From the NCBI GenBank assembly GCA_934591725.1, contig CAKTPR010000004.1, positions 1 to 40,420 of the forward strand: 40,420 nucleotides of DNA, in the 5' to 3' direction. Positions within the stretch are counted from its first letter, which is position 1, and every line of letters starts with the position of its first letter. Of the stretch, positions 7,418 to 15,008 are shown one piece after another. Both the position numbers and the translations under genes were made by a program. The notes below the pieces were generated by a model, which ran no database searches, was not told the origin of the DNA, and saw nothing but the letters and a program-made list of their open reading frames with translations. The stretch comes from an uncultured Oscillospiraceae bacterium. Lineage in GTDB: Bacteria; Bacillota; Clostridia; Oscillospirales; Oscillospiraceae.

Positions 7418-9088
7418 ATGAAAGCTGCTGCTGACTCCAAAAAAGAAAACAAATACAGCATCCTGTCAGGGGCGCTCATCGCCTTTGCGCTGTGCTTTAC
7501 GCTTTTTATCTATGCCCCGTATGAGCTGTATGTGACAAATCAGCTTGAGTTCTGGTTCACGGCAGGGCAGATGCTCCCGTACGCGCTGGGGCTGTTTGCC
7601 GCCGCCTTTCTCGCTGCGCTTCTGGTGCTGTATATTGCCCGCAGGATAAGCGAGAAGCTGTATAACATTGTGAGTGCGGCCTGCCTTGTCGCGCTTATCT
7701 GCTGCTGGGTGCAGGGCAGCTTCCTTGTGTGGGATCTGCCGGCCATGGACGGTAAGCCCGTGGATTGGGGCAGCTTTCCTGTTGACCGTATCTGCTCCAT
7801 AGCCCTGTGGCTCATCGTCATTGCCGCGGTGCTGGTGCTCGTGAAAAAGCTTGGCGGCAGCCGCCTCGTGAAGTTCGGCTCCTATGCCGGCCTTGCCGTC
7901 GCCCTTATTCTTGCCGTCACACTCGGCACGGTCTTTCTTACCACCGAGCTTTCGGATAAAAGCCGCACACTCATCGCGACGGATGAGGATATGTTCGACT
8001 ATTCCGATGATGAGAATTTCCTGATAGTCGTCCTTGACGCCGTGGATTCCACCGCCTTTGAGCAGACCATGGCGCGCGACGCGCATTACAGCGAGATATT
8101 CAGCGACTTTACATATTTCAGAAACACCGTCGGCGGCTATCCGTACTCGCAGCTTTCCATCCCGCTGATCCTGACGGGGCAGTGGTATGAAGCGCAGGAG
8201 TCCTTTGCCGACTATGGGCGCGAGGCGTATGCGTCCTCTCCGCTTCTGGAGCGCATCGATCAGGAGGGCTACCGGAGGGGACTGTATCTGTCTGACGGCT
8301 ATGCTCTTTCTACGATCGCTCCGGACAGCTTTGAGAATCTGACTCTGGATCAGCCTGTGCCCGATTCCGCACTGTATATGTGCAAGCTCATGATAAAGAT
8401 GACCATCATCAAGCATGCGCCGTGGGATCTCAAATACCTTGGCTACGATCTCCCCGGCAGGCTCAATGAGTCCATAAAATACGGCGGCGACGACGGCCGC
8501 AGCTATTTCGACTGGTCAGACCTCTCGTTTTACAATACGCTCAAAAACGATTCTCCTATCACCTCCGGCGGCGAAAAGCGCTTCAAGTACATCCACCTTG
8601 AGGGCGCACATGAGCCGCATGTCTATGATAAGGACTTCAACGTCCTCGAATCCAGCCCGTACCGGGATGTCATAGAAGCCAACTTCACAATGCTCGATCT
8701 GTTCCTGAGCCAGATGAAGGAGGCCGGGGTGTATGACAATACGGCCATGATCATCATGTCCGACCACGGCAGCCATAACGATACCGATCTGCGCAATATG
8801 AATCAGAACCCGGTTCTCCTTATCAAGGGGCGCGGCGAGCAGCATGACGAACTGACCGTGAGCTATGCTCCGATATCCTATGACGATCTTCAACAGGCGT
8901 ATCAGCGGCTGCTGGACGGCGAAGGCTCGGACGGCGTCTTTGATTGGCAGGAGGGCGACGAGCGCACCCGCCGCTTCCTCTGGCATGAGCTTGGGAAGAC
9001 CTCCTTCCTCACGGAATATGCGCAGACCGGCAGCGCCGAGGATATGACGACCTTCGCACCTACCGGCACTGTTTACGAACTGAAATAA
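7418..9088 (+). CDS. LTA-synthase-like membrane phosphotransferase (sulfatase superfamily)
   Basis: A 556-aa protein with five predicted N-terminal membrane helices (about residues 16-175) and an extracellular alkaline-phosphatase/sulfatase-type domain, the architecture of LtaS and related phosphoglycerol or phosphoethanolamine transferases. Domain landmarks are FLIVVLDAVDS (first metal Asp), GGYPYSQLSIPLILTG (position of the Ser/Thr nucleophile), LEGAHEPH and MSDHGSHND (metal Asp-His). It lacks the classical LtaS GKTSD motif, so it is a relative rather than LtaS itself. It heads a four-gene unit; 23 nt separate it from the next gene. A role in moving a phospho-glycerol-type group onto a surface polymer is inference. 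Confidence 0.85.
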   Translation: MKAAADSKKENKYSILSGALIAFALCFTLFIYAPYELYVTNQLEFWFTAGQMLPYALGLFAAAFLAALLVLYIARRISEKLYNIVSAACLVALICCWVQGSFLVWDLPAMDGKPVDWGSFPVDRICSIALWLIVIAAVLVLVKKLGGSRLVKFGSYAGLAVALILAVTLGTVFLTTELSDKSRTLIATDEDMFDYSDDENFLIVVLDAVDSTAFEQTMARDAHYSEIFSDFTYFRNTVGGYPYSQLSIPLILTGQWYEAQESFADYGREAYASSPLLERIDQEGYRRGLYLSDGYALSTIAPDSFENLTLDQPVPDSALYMCKLMIKMTIIKHAPWDLKYLGYDLPGRLNESIKYGGDDGRSYFDWSDLSFYNTLKNDSPITSGGEKRFKYIHLEGAHEPHVYDKDFNVLESSPYRDVIEANFTMLDLFLSQMKEAGVYDNTAMIIMSDHGSHNDTDLRNMNQNPVLLIKGRGEQHDELTVSYAPISYDDLQQAYQRLLDGEGSDGVFDWQEGDERTRRFLWHELGKTSFLTEYAQTGSAEDMTTFAPTGTVYELK

Positions 9089-9111
9089 AGAATTACGGGG
9101 ATACAGAGATA

Positions 9112-11025
9112 ATGGAATGGTTGGAAAAAGCATTTGAATGGGCGCTGCGGCTGTGCTATGACCTCTGCGGCAATTTCGGCTGGGCGGTCATCATTTTCAC
9201 GCTGCTCACCAAGATCATTCTGCTGCCGCTGTCGGTGTGGGTGCATAAGAACTCCATAAAGATGGTGAAGCTCCAGCCGGATGTAAACTTCCTCAAGGTG
9301 AACCATTACGGCGATCCCGACGCGATAGCCGAGGGGCAGAGCGCGCTGTACAAAAAGGAAGGCTACCATCCGCTTCTGAGCATAATCCCCACCGTCGTGC
9401 AGCTCGTGCTGCTGATGGGTGTGATTGCCGGCATCAAGCGCGGCATGGCAGACCCCACAGTCGATATGCTCTTCTGCGGCGTTGGCCTCGGCCTTGTTCC
9501 GAGCGAGTGCGGCGGCTGGCTCATCCTCTCGCCGATCCTTGCAGGCGCGTCCGCGTGGCTCATGTGCGCCGCGCAGAACAGGAGCAATGTCCTCCAGTCC
9601 GAGCAGTCCAAGTGGAATAAATACAGTATGCTCATCCTCTCGGTCGGCCTGTCGCTGTACCTTGGCTATTTCGTCTCGGTCGGCGTCGCGCTCTACTGGA
9701 TATTCAGCAATCTCTTCTCCATTGCCCAGATGTATATTCTCAACGCCGTCATAAAGCCCGGCGACTATGTGGACTATGCGCGCCTTGAGGAGAGCCGTCG
9801 GCAGCTTGAGAGCATCGAAGCCCTCGGCAGCGGCGGTAAGAAGCAGACCCGCGCCGAGGCCAGACGCGAGCGCCTTGACTATAACCGCTTTTTCTCCGTC
9901 GTGAACAAGCACCTTGTTTTCTATTCCGAGAGCAGCGGCTTTTATAAGTATTACAAAGGGATAATCGAGTATATCCTGAAAAACACCAACCTGACCGTAC
10001 ACTATATCACGAGCGACCCGAACGATCAGGTATTCAGAATCGCGGAGACTCAGCCCAACCTCAAGCCGTATTACATTGCCGAGAAGAAGCTCATCGTCCT
10101 CATGATGAAGCTCGACTGCGACGTTATGGTCATGACGATGCCGGACATCGAGAACTTCCATATCAAGCGCAGCTATGTCAGGGACAATATCGAGTATATC
10201 TATCTTCCGCACGGCATGGGCAGCTATAACCTGACCCTGCGCAAGGGCTGCGTCGACCATTATGATACGGTGCTCTGCTGCGGCAGCTACCATAATGAGG
10301 AGCTCCGCGCGCTTGAAGAGCTCAACGGTACAAAGCGCAAGGAGCTTGTGAACTGGGGCTACTGCCTGCTTGATGAAATGATCGCGGATTACGAGTCGAA
10401 GGACTGGCCGGAGCATGAGAAGAAGGAGATACTCATCGCCCCGTCGTGGCAGAAGGACAATATCGTTGACAGCTGCATTTCGGAAATACTGGACAATCTC
10501 TCCGGAAAGGGTTATCATATCATCGTCCGTCCGCATCCTCAGCACGTCCGTCACCGCGCCGCCTATATGGAGTTGCTCAAAGAGCGATACAGCGCCGATC
10601 CCGATATCGAAATACAGACCGATTTCTCCTCAAACTCGACGGTGTTCTCGGCGGACATGCTCATTACCGACTGGTCTGATATCGCCTGGGAGTATGCCTT
10701 TACCACCAAGCGCCCCGTTCTTTTCGTGAACACCCCGATGAAGATCATGAACCCGGAGTATGACAAGCTCCCGATCGTGCCGATGAACATCGCCCTGCGC
10801 AAGGTGCTGGGGCGTGATATCGACCCTGACAGGCTTGGGGATATCGATGCCGCGGTGCGTGAGCTTTTGGAGAATAAGGACGGCTACCGCGATATAATAA
10901 GCAAGACCCTTGACGAAATGGTTTATAATGTTGGCAGCAGCGCAGAGGTCGGCGCAAAGTATATCATTGCCGCTGTGCAGAAAAAGGTACGTGAAAGGAA
11001 AGAAAATAATGAAAAGAACTCTTAA
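9112..11025 (+). CDS. YidC/Oxa1-like domain fused to CDP-glycerol glycerophosphotransferase
   Basis: A 637-aa fusion. Residues 1 to about 225 resemble a Gram-positive YidC/Oxa1 insertase core: first helix FGWAVIIFTLLTKIILLPLS, with Lys34 where YidC usually has the groove Arg, a charged loop (KMVKLQPDVNFLKV...ALYKKEGYHPL), then four hydrophobic segments ending ALYWIFSNLFSIAQMYIL. It lacks the lipoprotein signal of normal YidC. After a basic linker (KKQTRAEARRERLDYNR), residues 265-625 match TagB/TagF: YLPHGMGSY, LIAPSWQKD, IIVRPHPQH and LITDWSDIAWEYAFTTKRPVLF, with the two catalytic-type His residues. It probably transfers glycerol phosphate from CDP-glycerol at the membrane face. Its end overlaps the next gene by 17 nt. 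Confidence 0.88.
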   Translation: MEWLEKAFEWALRLCYDLCGNFGWAVIIFTLLTKIILLPLSVWVHKNSIKMVKLQPDVNFLKVNHYGDPDAIAEGQSALYKKEGYHPLLSIIPTVVQLVLLMGVIAGIKRGMADPTVDMLFCGVGLGLVPSECGGWLILSPILAGASAWLMCAAQNRSNVLQSEQSKWNKYSMLILSVGLSLYLGYFVSVGVALYWIFSNLFSIAQMYILNAVIKPGDYVDYARLEESRRQLESIEALGSGGKKQTRAEARRERLDYNRFFSVVNKHLVFYSESSGFYKYYKGIIEYILKNTNLTVHYITSDPNDQVFRIAETQPNLKPYYIAEKKLIVLMMKLDCDVMVMTMPDIENFHIKRSYVRDNIEYIYLPHGMGSYNLTLRKGCVDHYDTVLCCGSYHNEELRALEELNGTKRKELVNWGYCLLDEMIADYESKDWPEHEKKEILIAPSWQKDNIVDSCISEILDNLSGKGYHIIVRPHPQHVRHRAAYMELLKERYSADPDIEIQTDFSSNSTVFSADMLITDWSDIAWEYAFTTKRPVLFVNTPMKIMNPEYDKLPIVPMNIALRKVLGRDIDPDRLGDIDAAVRELLENKDGYRDIISKTLDEMVYNVGSSAEVGAKYIIAAVQKKVRERKENNEKNS

Positions 11026-11305
11026 ATTGTTTGGGATAGTCTATTTCGCATTTGCGGGAATGCTGCTCTTCGGCGCGAACGCCATGGCGTATATCGATCC
11101 CTCCGTGATGACCTATCTTATTCAGGCCATCGCCGGTGTCGTTATCGCGGTCGGCGCGGTCGTCGGCATCTATTGGAGAAAGGCCAAGAAAAAGGTCAAT
11201 GAGAAGCTCGGCATTGATGAGAACCGCAATAAGGAAGTCGAGTCCGACGATATAATCGTTGAGGCAGAAGCTGAGACCGGCAGCGAAAAGACAGAGGAAA
11301 ACTGA
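11009..11305 (+). CDS. Small membrane protein of an envelope-cassette family
   Basis: A 98-aa protein with an N-terminal hydrophobic or signal segment (LFGIVYFAFAGMLLFGANAMA), the motif AYIDPSVMTYLIQAIAG, a second helix (VVIAVGAVVGIYW), a basic stop (RKAKKKVNEK) and an acidic tail rich in Glu. The YIDP-type start followed by one helix is typical of small proteins next to phosphoglycerol transferases and glycosyltransferases in Firmicutes; their function is unknown. The ATG at 11009 has AAAGGAAAG upstream and lies inside the end of the fusion gene, pointing to coupled translation. It may be a partner subunit of the fusion protein; this is inference. Confidence 0.75.
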   Translation: MKRTLKLFGIVYFAFAGMLLFGANAMAYIDPSVMTYLIQAIAGVVIAVGAVVGIYWRKAKKKVNEKLGIDENRNKEVESDDIIVEAEAETGSEKTEEN

Positions 11306-11326
11306 GTCCTCTGCCCGGAAAACACT

Positions 11327-12217
11327 ATGCTTACAAGGAAAGAATTTGAAGCTCTTGTTCTTTTGTCGGAGAAACAGGAAGCTCTGTCCCAGCGGGAGAT
11401 CGCAAAAAAGCTCGGTCATTCTCTTGGGACGGTCAATAAGGTCATAAATGAGCTTGCCGAAAAGCACTATGTTTCGGACGGCTCCATCACCGGCGAGGGC
11501 ATAAAGGCGCTTGAGCCTTACCGCGTGAAGCGCGCGGTATTCATCGCCGCGGGCTTCGGCAGCAGGCTCGTGCCCATAACCTTCAATACCCCCAAGCCCC
11601 TTGTCAGGGTCAACGGCACCCGCATAATCGATACCCTGCTTGACGCCGTCACCGCGGCCGGCATCCCGGAGATCGTGATCGTCCGCGGCTATCTTGGCGA
11701 GCAGTTCGATCAGCTCCTGTATAAGTACCCAAACATCAAGTTCGTCGAAAACCCGGTGTACAACGAAGCCAATAACATCTCCTCGGCGGAATGTGTGCGC
11801 TATCTGCTCCAGAGCGCCTATGTGCTCGAAGCCGATCTTGTGCTCAGGAACAAAGCCCTCATCAGGAAGTATGAGTATGAATCCAATATGCTCGGCATTC
11901 CCGTTGAGCGTACTGACGACTGGTGCCTTGAGACAGACGCCACCGGCGTCATCAAGAAGGAATCCGTCGGCGGCCTGAACTGCCATCAGATGGTCGGCAT
12001 TTCGTATTGGACGGAGACCGACGGCGCGAAGCTCGCCTCGGATATCGACGAGGTCTTCCGCTCCCCCGGCGGCAAAGAGCGCTATTGGGAGCAGGTGCCG
12101 CTTGTCTATAAGAAAAATAACTATGAGGTGCACGTGCGAGAGTGCTCCTTTGACGACATAACCGAGATCGACACCTTCAATGAGCTCAAAGCCATCGACC
12201 CGCTGTATGCGACCTGA
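11327..12217 (+). CDS. Winged-helix/LicC-type cytidylyltransferase fusion
   Basis: A 296-aa protein. Residues 1-62 form a MarR-like winged helix (LVLLSEKQEALSQREIAKKLGHSLGTVNKVINEL...GITGEG-type wing). Residues 67-296 are a nucleotidyltransferase with AAGFGSRLVPITFNTPKPLVRVNG (signature loop) and, later, NPVYNEANNISS and GISYWTETD, which match LicC, the CTP:phosphocholine cytidylyltransferase. So it probably activates phosphocholine or another small alcohol phosphate as a CDP derivative, feeding the CDP-dependent transferase two genes upstream. No choline kinase (LicA), transporter (LicB), LicD or TagD is in the window. The HTH part could sense the product, but this is inference. Confidence 0.85.
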   Translation: MLTRKEFEALVLLSEKQEALSQREIAKKLGHSLGTVNKVINELAEKHYVSDGSITGEGIKALEPYRVKRAVFIAAGFGSRLVPITFNTPKPLVRVNGTRIIDTLLDAVTAAGIPEIVIVRGYLGEQFDQLLYKYPNIKFVENPVYNEANNISSAECVRYLLQSAYVLEADLVLRNKALIRKYEYESNMLGIPVERTDDWCLETDATGVIKKESVGGLNCHQMVGISYWTETDGAKLASDIDEVFRSPGGKERYWEQVPLVYKKNNYEVHVRECSFDDITEIDTFNELKAIDPLYAT

Positions 12218-12246
12218 CTGCCATCAGAAGCAAAGGCTGAATTAAC

Positions 12247-12306
12247 AAAAAGGCTCCCCTTGTTTCTCAAGGGGAGCTGTCAGCATAGCTGACTGAGGGG
12301 ATAAAA
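12247..12306 (+). repeat. Double-hairpin palindromic repeat, copy 2
   Basis: Stem 1 (12253-12262 with 12268-12277) is identical to copy 1. Stem 2 is GTCAGC (12279-12284) with GCTGAC (12288-12293): both arms differ from copy 1 yet still pair. The element overlaps the 3' end of lepB and supplies its last codons and its TGA stop. Confidence 0.9.
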
Positions 12307-12780
12307 ACCTGAACCTATCACGCAGCCCAGAATATCTTCCCCGCTTATTATTCCGACATAGTCATACCGGCTGTCCTTGCTGACTTCATAGTTGTCTCCA
12401 AGCACAAAGTAACAGCCCTCCGGGATAAGCAGCTCCTCGGATGCTATACCGGCGTAGCTTATATCGGTATATCCCTCGACCGGCAGCCTGTTGACATACA
12501 GGCTGCCGTCCTTTATTTCCACCGTGTCCCCGCCACAGGCGGCGACGCGCTTGAGCAGCGTGCAGCCGAGACTTTCACAGTCGAACAAAATTACCTCGCC
12601 CCTGTCATAGCTCTCGCGGAACTTGCTGAGTACGATGAGCTGCCCGCTGTGATAGGCCGGCTCCATCGAGTCCCCCTGCACGAGCGTGAGCTGGAACAGA
12701 TAGCGTGAGACCGCGCCGCAGACCAGCAAGACGGCAAGTATCGCGGCAATATATGCCGCTGTGCTTTTTGTGATCTTCAT
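12280..12780 (-). CDS. lepB: Signal peptidase I
   Basis: Membrane serine protease that cleaves signal peptides of exported proteins. The 166-aa protein has one N-terminal anchor (about residues 8-30), the catalytic serine box GDSMEPAYHSGQ, the lysine box LLKRVAACGGD, and the conserved VLGDNYEVSKDSRY block, giving the Ser-Lys dyad. Length suits the Gram-positive type. The start overlaps the dapF stop by 4 nt, so it is coupled to dapF. The last eight residues (FYPLSQLC) and the stop codon are encoded by the palindromic repeat at 12247-12306, so the original C-terminus has been replaced or lost. Confidence 0.95.
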   Translation of the reverse strand: MKITKSTAAYIAAILAVLLVCGAVSRYLFQLTLVQGDSMEPAYHSGQLIVLSKFRESYDRGEVILFDCESLGCTLLKRVAACGGDTVEIKDGSLYVNRLPVEGYTDISYAGIASEELLIPEGCYFVLGDNYEVSKDSRYDYVGIISGEDILGCVIGSGFYPLSQLC

Positions 12781-13625
12781 TCCGCTTCGAGCATGAGATC
12801 CTCGTCCGTTACCTCACCGGTGCAGACTATGTTCGTCGGCCCGGTCAGGTAGATGTCCCGCACTGTGCTGCCGTCCCGTGTGAGCGTGACATTGAGCACC
12901 CCGCCGGGGGAGTGGAGCGTAATATCCTTGCCCGATACCTGCCCCAGCAGCGTGAGCGCCGCGACCGAGGAGCCGCAGCCTGTCCCGCAGGCAAGCGTGA
13001 AGTCCTCGACCCCGCGCTCAAAGGTCTTTATCCTGAGCGTGTCGCGCCCCGTCAGCTCGACGAAGTTGACATTCGCGCCCTTGGGAAAAGCGGGGGAGAA
13101 GCGCAGCGCGCGCCCAAGCTCCCTCAGCTCGTTCCCGTCCATTTTATCGAAGCCGTCGAGCCGCACCACCGCATGCGGCAGACCTGGGCAGCCGAGCTCT
13201 ATGTAGCAGCAGTCGTAATCCTTCCCGCCGACCGTGACGAGCCTGTGCAGGTCGATGACGGATGGGTCGTTCAGCCGTATGCGGTAGCGCCGCCGGTCTA
13301 TGCGCTCTCCCGTCACGAGTCCCGCCGTTGTCTCAACGCGCTGCGTCTTGTCGGCAAGGCCGTTTTCATAGCCCCAGCGGCAGATGCACCGCGCCCCGTT
13401 TCCGCACATCTCGCCGAGACTGCCGTCTGAATTGAAAAACAGCATCCCGTAGTCCCCGCCGTTCTTCGCCGGTACAACGGCCATCAGCCCGTCCGCGCCT
13501 ATCGAGGTGTGAAAGGCGCACAGCTGCTTTGCCAGCGCTCCGAGCCGCTCCTCAGGGATGCGCTCTTCTATGTTGTTGATGATAATGAAGTCGTTTCCGG
13601 CTCCGTGCATTTTCGTGAATCTCAT
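12777..13625 (-). CDS. dapF: Diaminopimelate epimerase
   Basis: Converts LL- to meso-diaminopimelate, the peptidoglycan cross-linking residue and lysine precursor. The 282-aa protein starts MRFTKMHGAGNDF and carries both catalytic cysteines: Cys in GEMCGNGARC and Cys in ACGTGCGSS. Length is normal. It forms a two-gene operon with lepB (ATGA overlap) from its own promoter and is divergent from the YhfC-like gene. Its presence suggests a meso-DAP wall. Confidence 0.97.
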   Translation of the reverse strand: MRFTKMHGAGNDFIIINNIEERIPEERLGALAKQLCAFHTSIGADGLMAVVPAKNGGDYGMLFFNSDGSLGEMCGNGARCICRWGYENGLADKTQRVETTAGLVTGERIDRRRYRIRLNDPSVIDLHRLVTVGGKDYDCCYIELGCPGLPHAVVRLDGFDKMDGNELRELGRALRFSPAFPKGANVNFVELTGRDTLRIKTFERGVEDFTLACGTGCGSSVAALTLLGQVSGKDITLHSPGGVLNVTLTRDGSTVRDIYLTGPTNIVCTGEVTDEDLMLEAE

Positions 13626-13657
13626 GCCTGCCTCCGGCGTATAGAATTTATACCGCT

Positions 13658-13686
13658 ATTATATCCGCCCGCTTCGACTATTTCAA
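13658..13686 (-). promoter_or_regulatory. dapF promoter
   Basis: On the minus strand TTGAAA (13686-13681), 17-nt spacer, TATAAT (13663-13658). Its -35 is one arm of the palindrome TTTCAATTGTTGAAA shared with the divergent promoter. Confidence 0.8.
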
Positions 13687-13689
13687 TTG

Positions 13690-13718
13690 TTGAAATGAGA
13701 AAGCCGATGTGGTAAAAT
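13690..13718 (+). promoter_or_regulatory. Promoter of the YhfC-like gene
   Basis: TTGAAA (13690-13695), 17-nt spacer, TAAAAT (13713-13718), 40 nt before the ATG. Back to back with the dapF promoter. Confidence 0.75.
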
Positions 13719-13757
13719 ATTAACACAGTAATCGTCGTGTTGTTATGGAGGTCTGTT

Positions 13758-14558
13758 ATGACTTTTGAGGTTGTCCCTGCCCTGAGCATTACCGGCATGG
13801 CCGCTGCTATGCTCGTTTCTTTTGCGCTACCCATAGCGCTGTTCGTCTATTCAAAGAAGAAGCTGCACGCCAAGACTGCGCCGTTCTTCATCGGCTGCGG
13901 CGTTTTCGTCGTCATGGTCGTCCTGCTTGAGAGCCTTGCGCATAAACTCATCCTCGGCTCCACAGGTACTGCAATCACCGGAAACCCGTGGCTCTTCGCG
14001 CTCTACGGCGGCCTGATGGCGGCGCTCTTTGAGGAGACCGGGCGCTATGTCGCCATGCGCTTTTTTGTGAAGCCCTTGGATTTTGACAACGCTTTCATAT
14101 ACGGTGTCGGCCACGGCGGCATCGAAGCAATGCTCCTCATCGGCCTTACCATGCTGAGCAACATCGTCAGCTCCGTTATGATAAATTCCGGCGCCATGGC
14201 GGCAAGCCTGTCCGCGCTCGACGCGGATACCGCCGCCAGGACCGCGGCGTCCCTCTCCGCACTGTGGCAGACGCCGAGCGCCTATTACTTCCTCGGCGGT
14301 CTGGAGCGCGTCATCGCCATCACGCTGCACATCAGCCTTTCGCTGTTCGTGTTCCGCGCCGTGAGGTACGGCGAGAAGAAGTACCTCCTGCTTGCGTATT
14401 TCCTCCACTTCCTTGTTGACGCCGCGACAGTACTTATAAACGCCTATCTCCCCCTATGGACGGTCGAACTCGTCACCGCACTGCTGACTGCCGGGACGGC
14501 GCATCTTGCAAAGCGCGCCTGCAAAAATGAAAATACTCCGATAACAGAGGAAGCATAA
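13758..14558 (+). CDS. YhfC-family intramembrane metalloprotease-like protein
   Basis: A 266-aa polytopic membrane protein. The motifs ALFEETGRYVAMRF, GVGHGGIEAM and FLHFLVDA place it in the YhfC/PrsW-like group of putative intramembrane metalloproteases, where Glu-Glu and His residues inside helices would bind zinc. The ATG at 13758 has GGAGGT 5 nt upstream; an upstream in-frame TTG lacks one. It is followed 4 nt later by a lipoprotein gene, so the two are probably co-transcribed. The substrate is unknown. Confidence 0.82.
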   Translation: MTFEVVPALSITGMAAAMLVSFALPIALFVYSKKKLHAKTAPFFIGCGVFVVMVVLLESLAHKLILGSTGTAITGNPWLFALYGGLMAALFEETGRYVAMRFFVKPLDFDNAFIYGVGHGGIEAMLLIGLTMLSNIVSSVMINSGAMAASLSALDADTAARTAASLSALWQTPSAYYFLGGLERVIAITLHISLSLFVFRAVRYGEKKYLLLAYFLHFLVDAATVLINAYLPLWTVELVTALLTAGTAHLAKRACKNENTPITEEA

Positions 14559-14562
14559 TGAT

Positions 14563-14967
14563 ATGATAAAAAGAATTGCGAGTTTTGTTTTATGTGCCGT
14601 CATGCTGCTGACGCTCTGCGCCTGCGGAGACGTGAGCAATGCTGCGACGCATGAGGTGGAGTCTGAGCTATATACTCAAAGCGACATTAACTCTGCCATC
14701 AACGTCACGAAGCGTCAGTTCCGCCGTAATTGGAACGGCTGCACCCTGACCGAGATATACTATGCCGGCGACGAGGTTTCCGAAGACCATCAGAAGTGGG
14801 CGGACAGGAACGGACTTGATGAGGTCATAGTCCTGATCTCGTCCTTCGATGTTGACTCCTCCGGCGGTGATGGGTCACTGAACCCGAACAGCACCTATAA
14901 AAACTGGATGTGGATCCTCGGCAGGTCAAAAGGTGGTCAATGGCAGCCGCTTGACCACGGGTATTGA
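14563..14967 (+). CDS. Putative lipoprotein, unknown function
   Basis: A 134-aa secreted protein. It has a basic start (MIKRIAS), a hydrophobic core (FVLCAVMLLTL) and a lipobox-like CAC that would lipidate a Cys near residue 20-22. The mature part (about 110 residues) contains paired aromatic and acidic segments but no family I recognise. It ends with WILGRSKGGQWQPLDHGY. It directly follows the YhfC-like protease gene and ends just before a strong terminator. Confidence 0.7.
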   Translation: MIKRIASFVLCAVMLLTLCACGDVSNAATHEVESELYTQSDINSAINVTKRQFRRNWNGCTLTEIYYAGDEVSEDHQKWADRNGLDEVIVLISSFDVDSSGGDGSLNPNSTYKNWMWILGRSKGGQWQPLDHGY

Positions 14968-14974
14968 AAGCAAA

Positions 14975-15003
14975 AGCACCCGCACGAAAACCGTGCGGGT
15001 GCT
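14975..15003. terminator. Bidirectional terminator
   Basis: AGCACCCGCAC (14975-14985) pairs with GTGCGGGTGCT (14993-15003). T-rich tracts follow on both sides (caaatttattt on plus, TTTTGCTTT on minus), serving the converging lipoprotein and beta-helix genes. Confidence 0.88.
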
Positions 15004-15008
15004 CAAAT

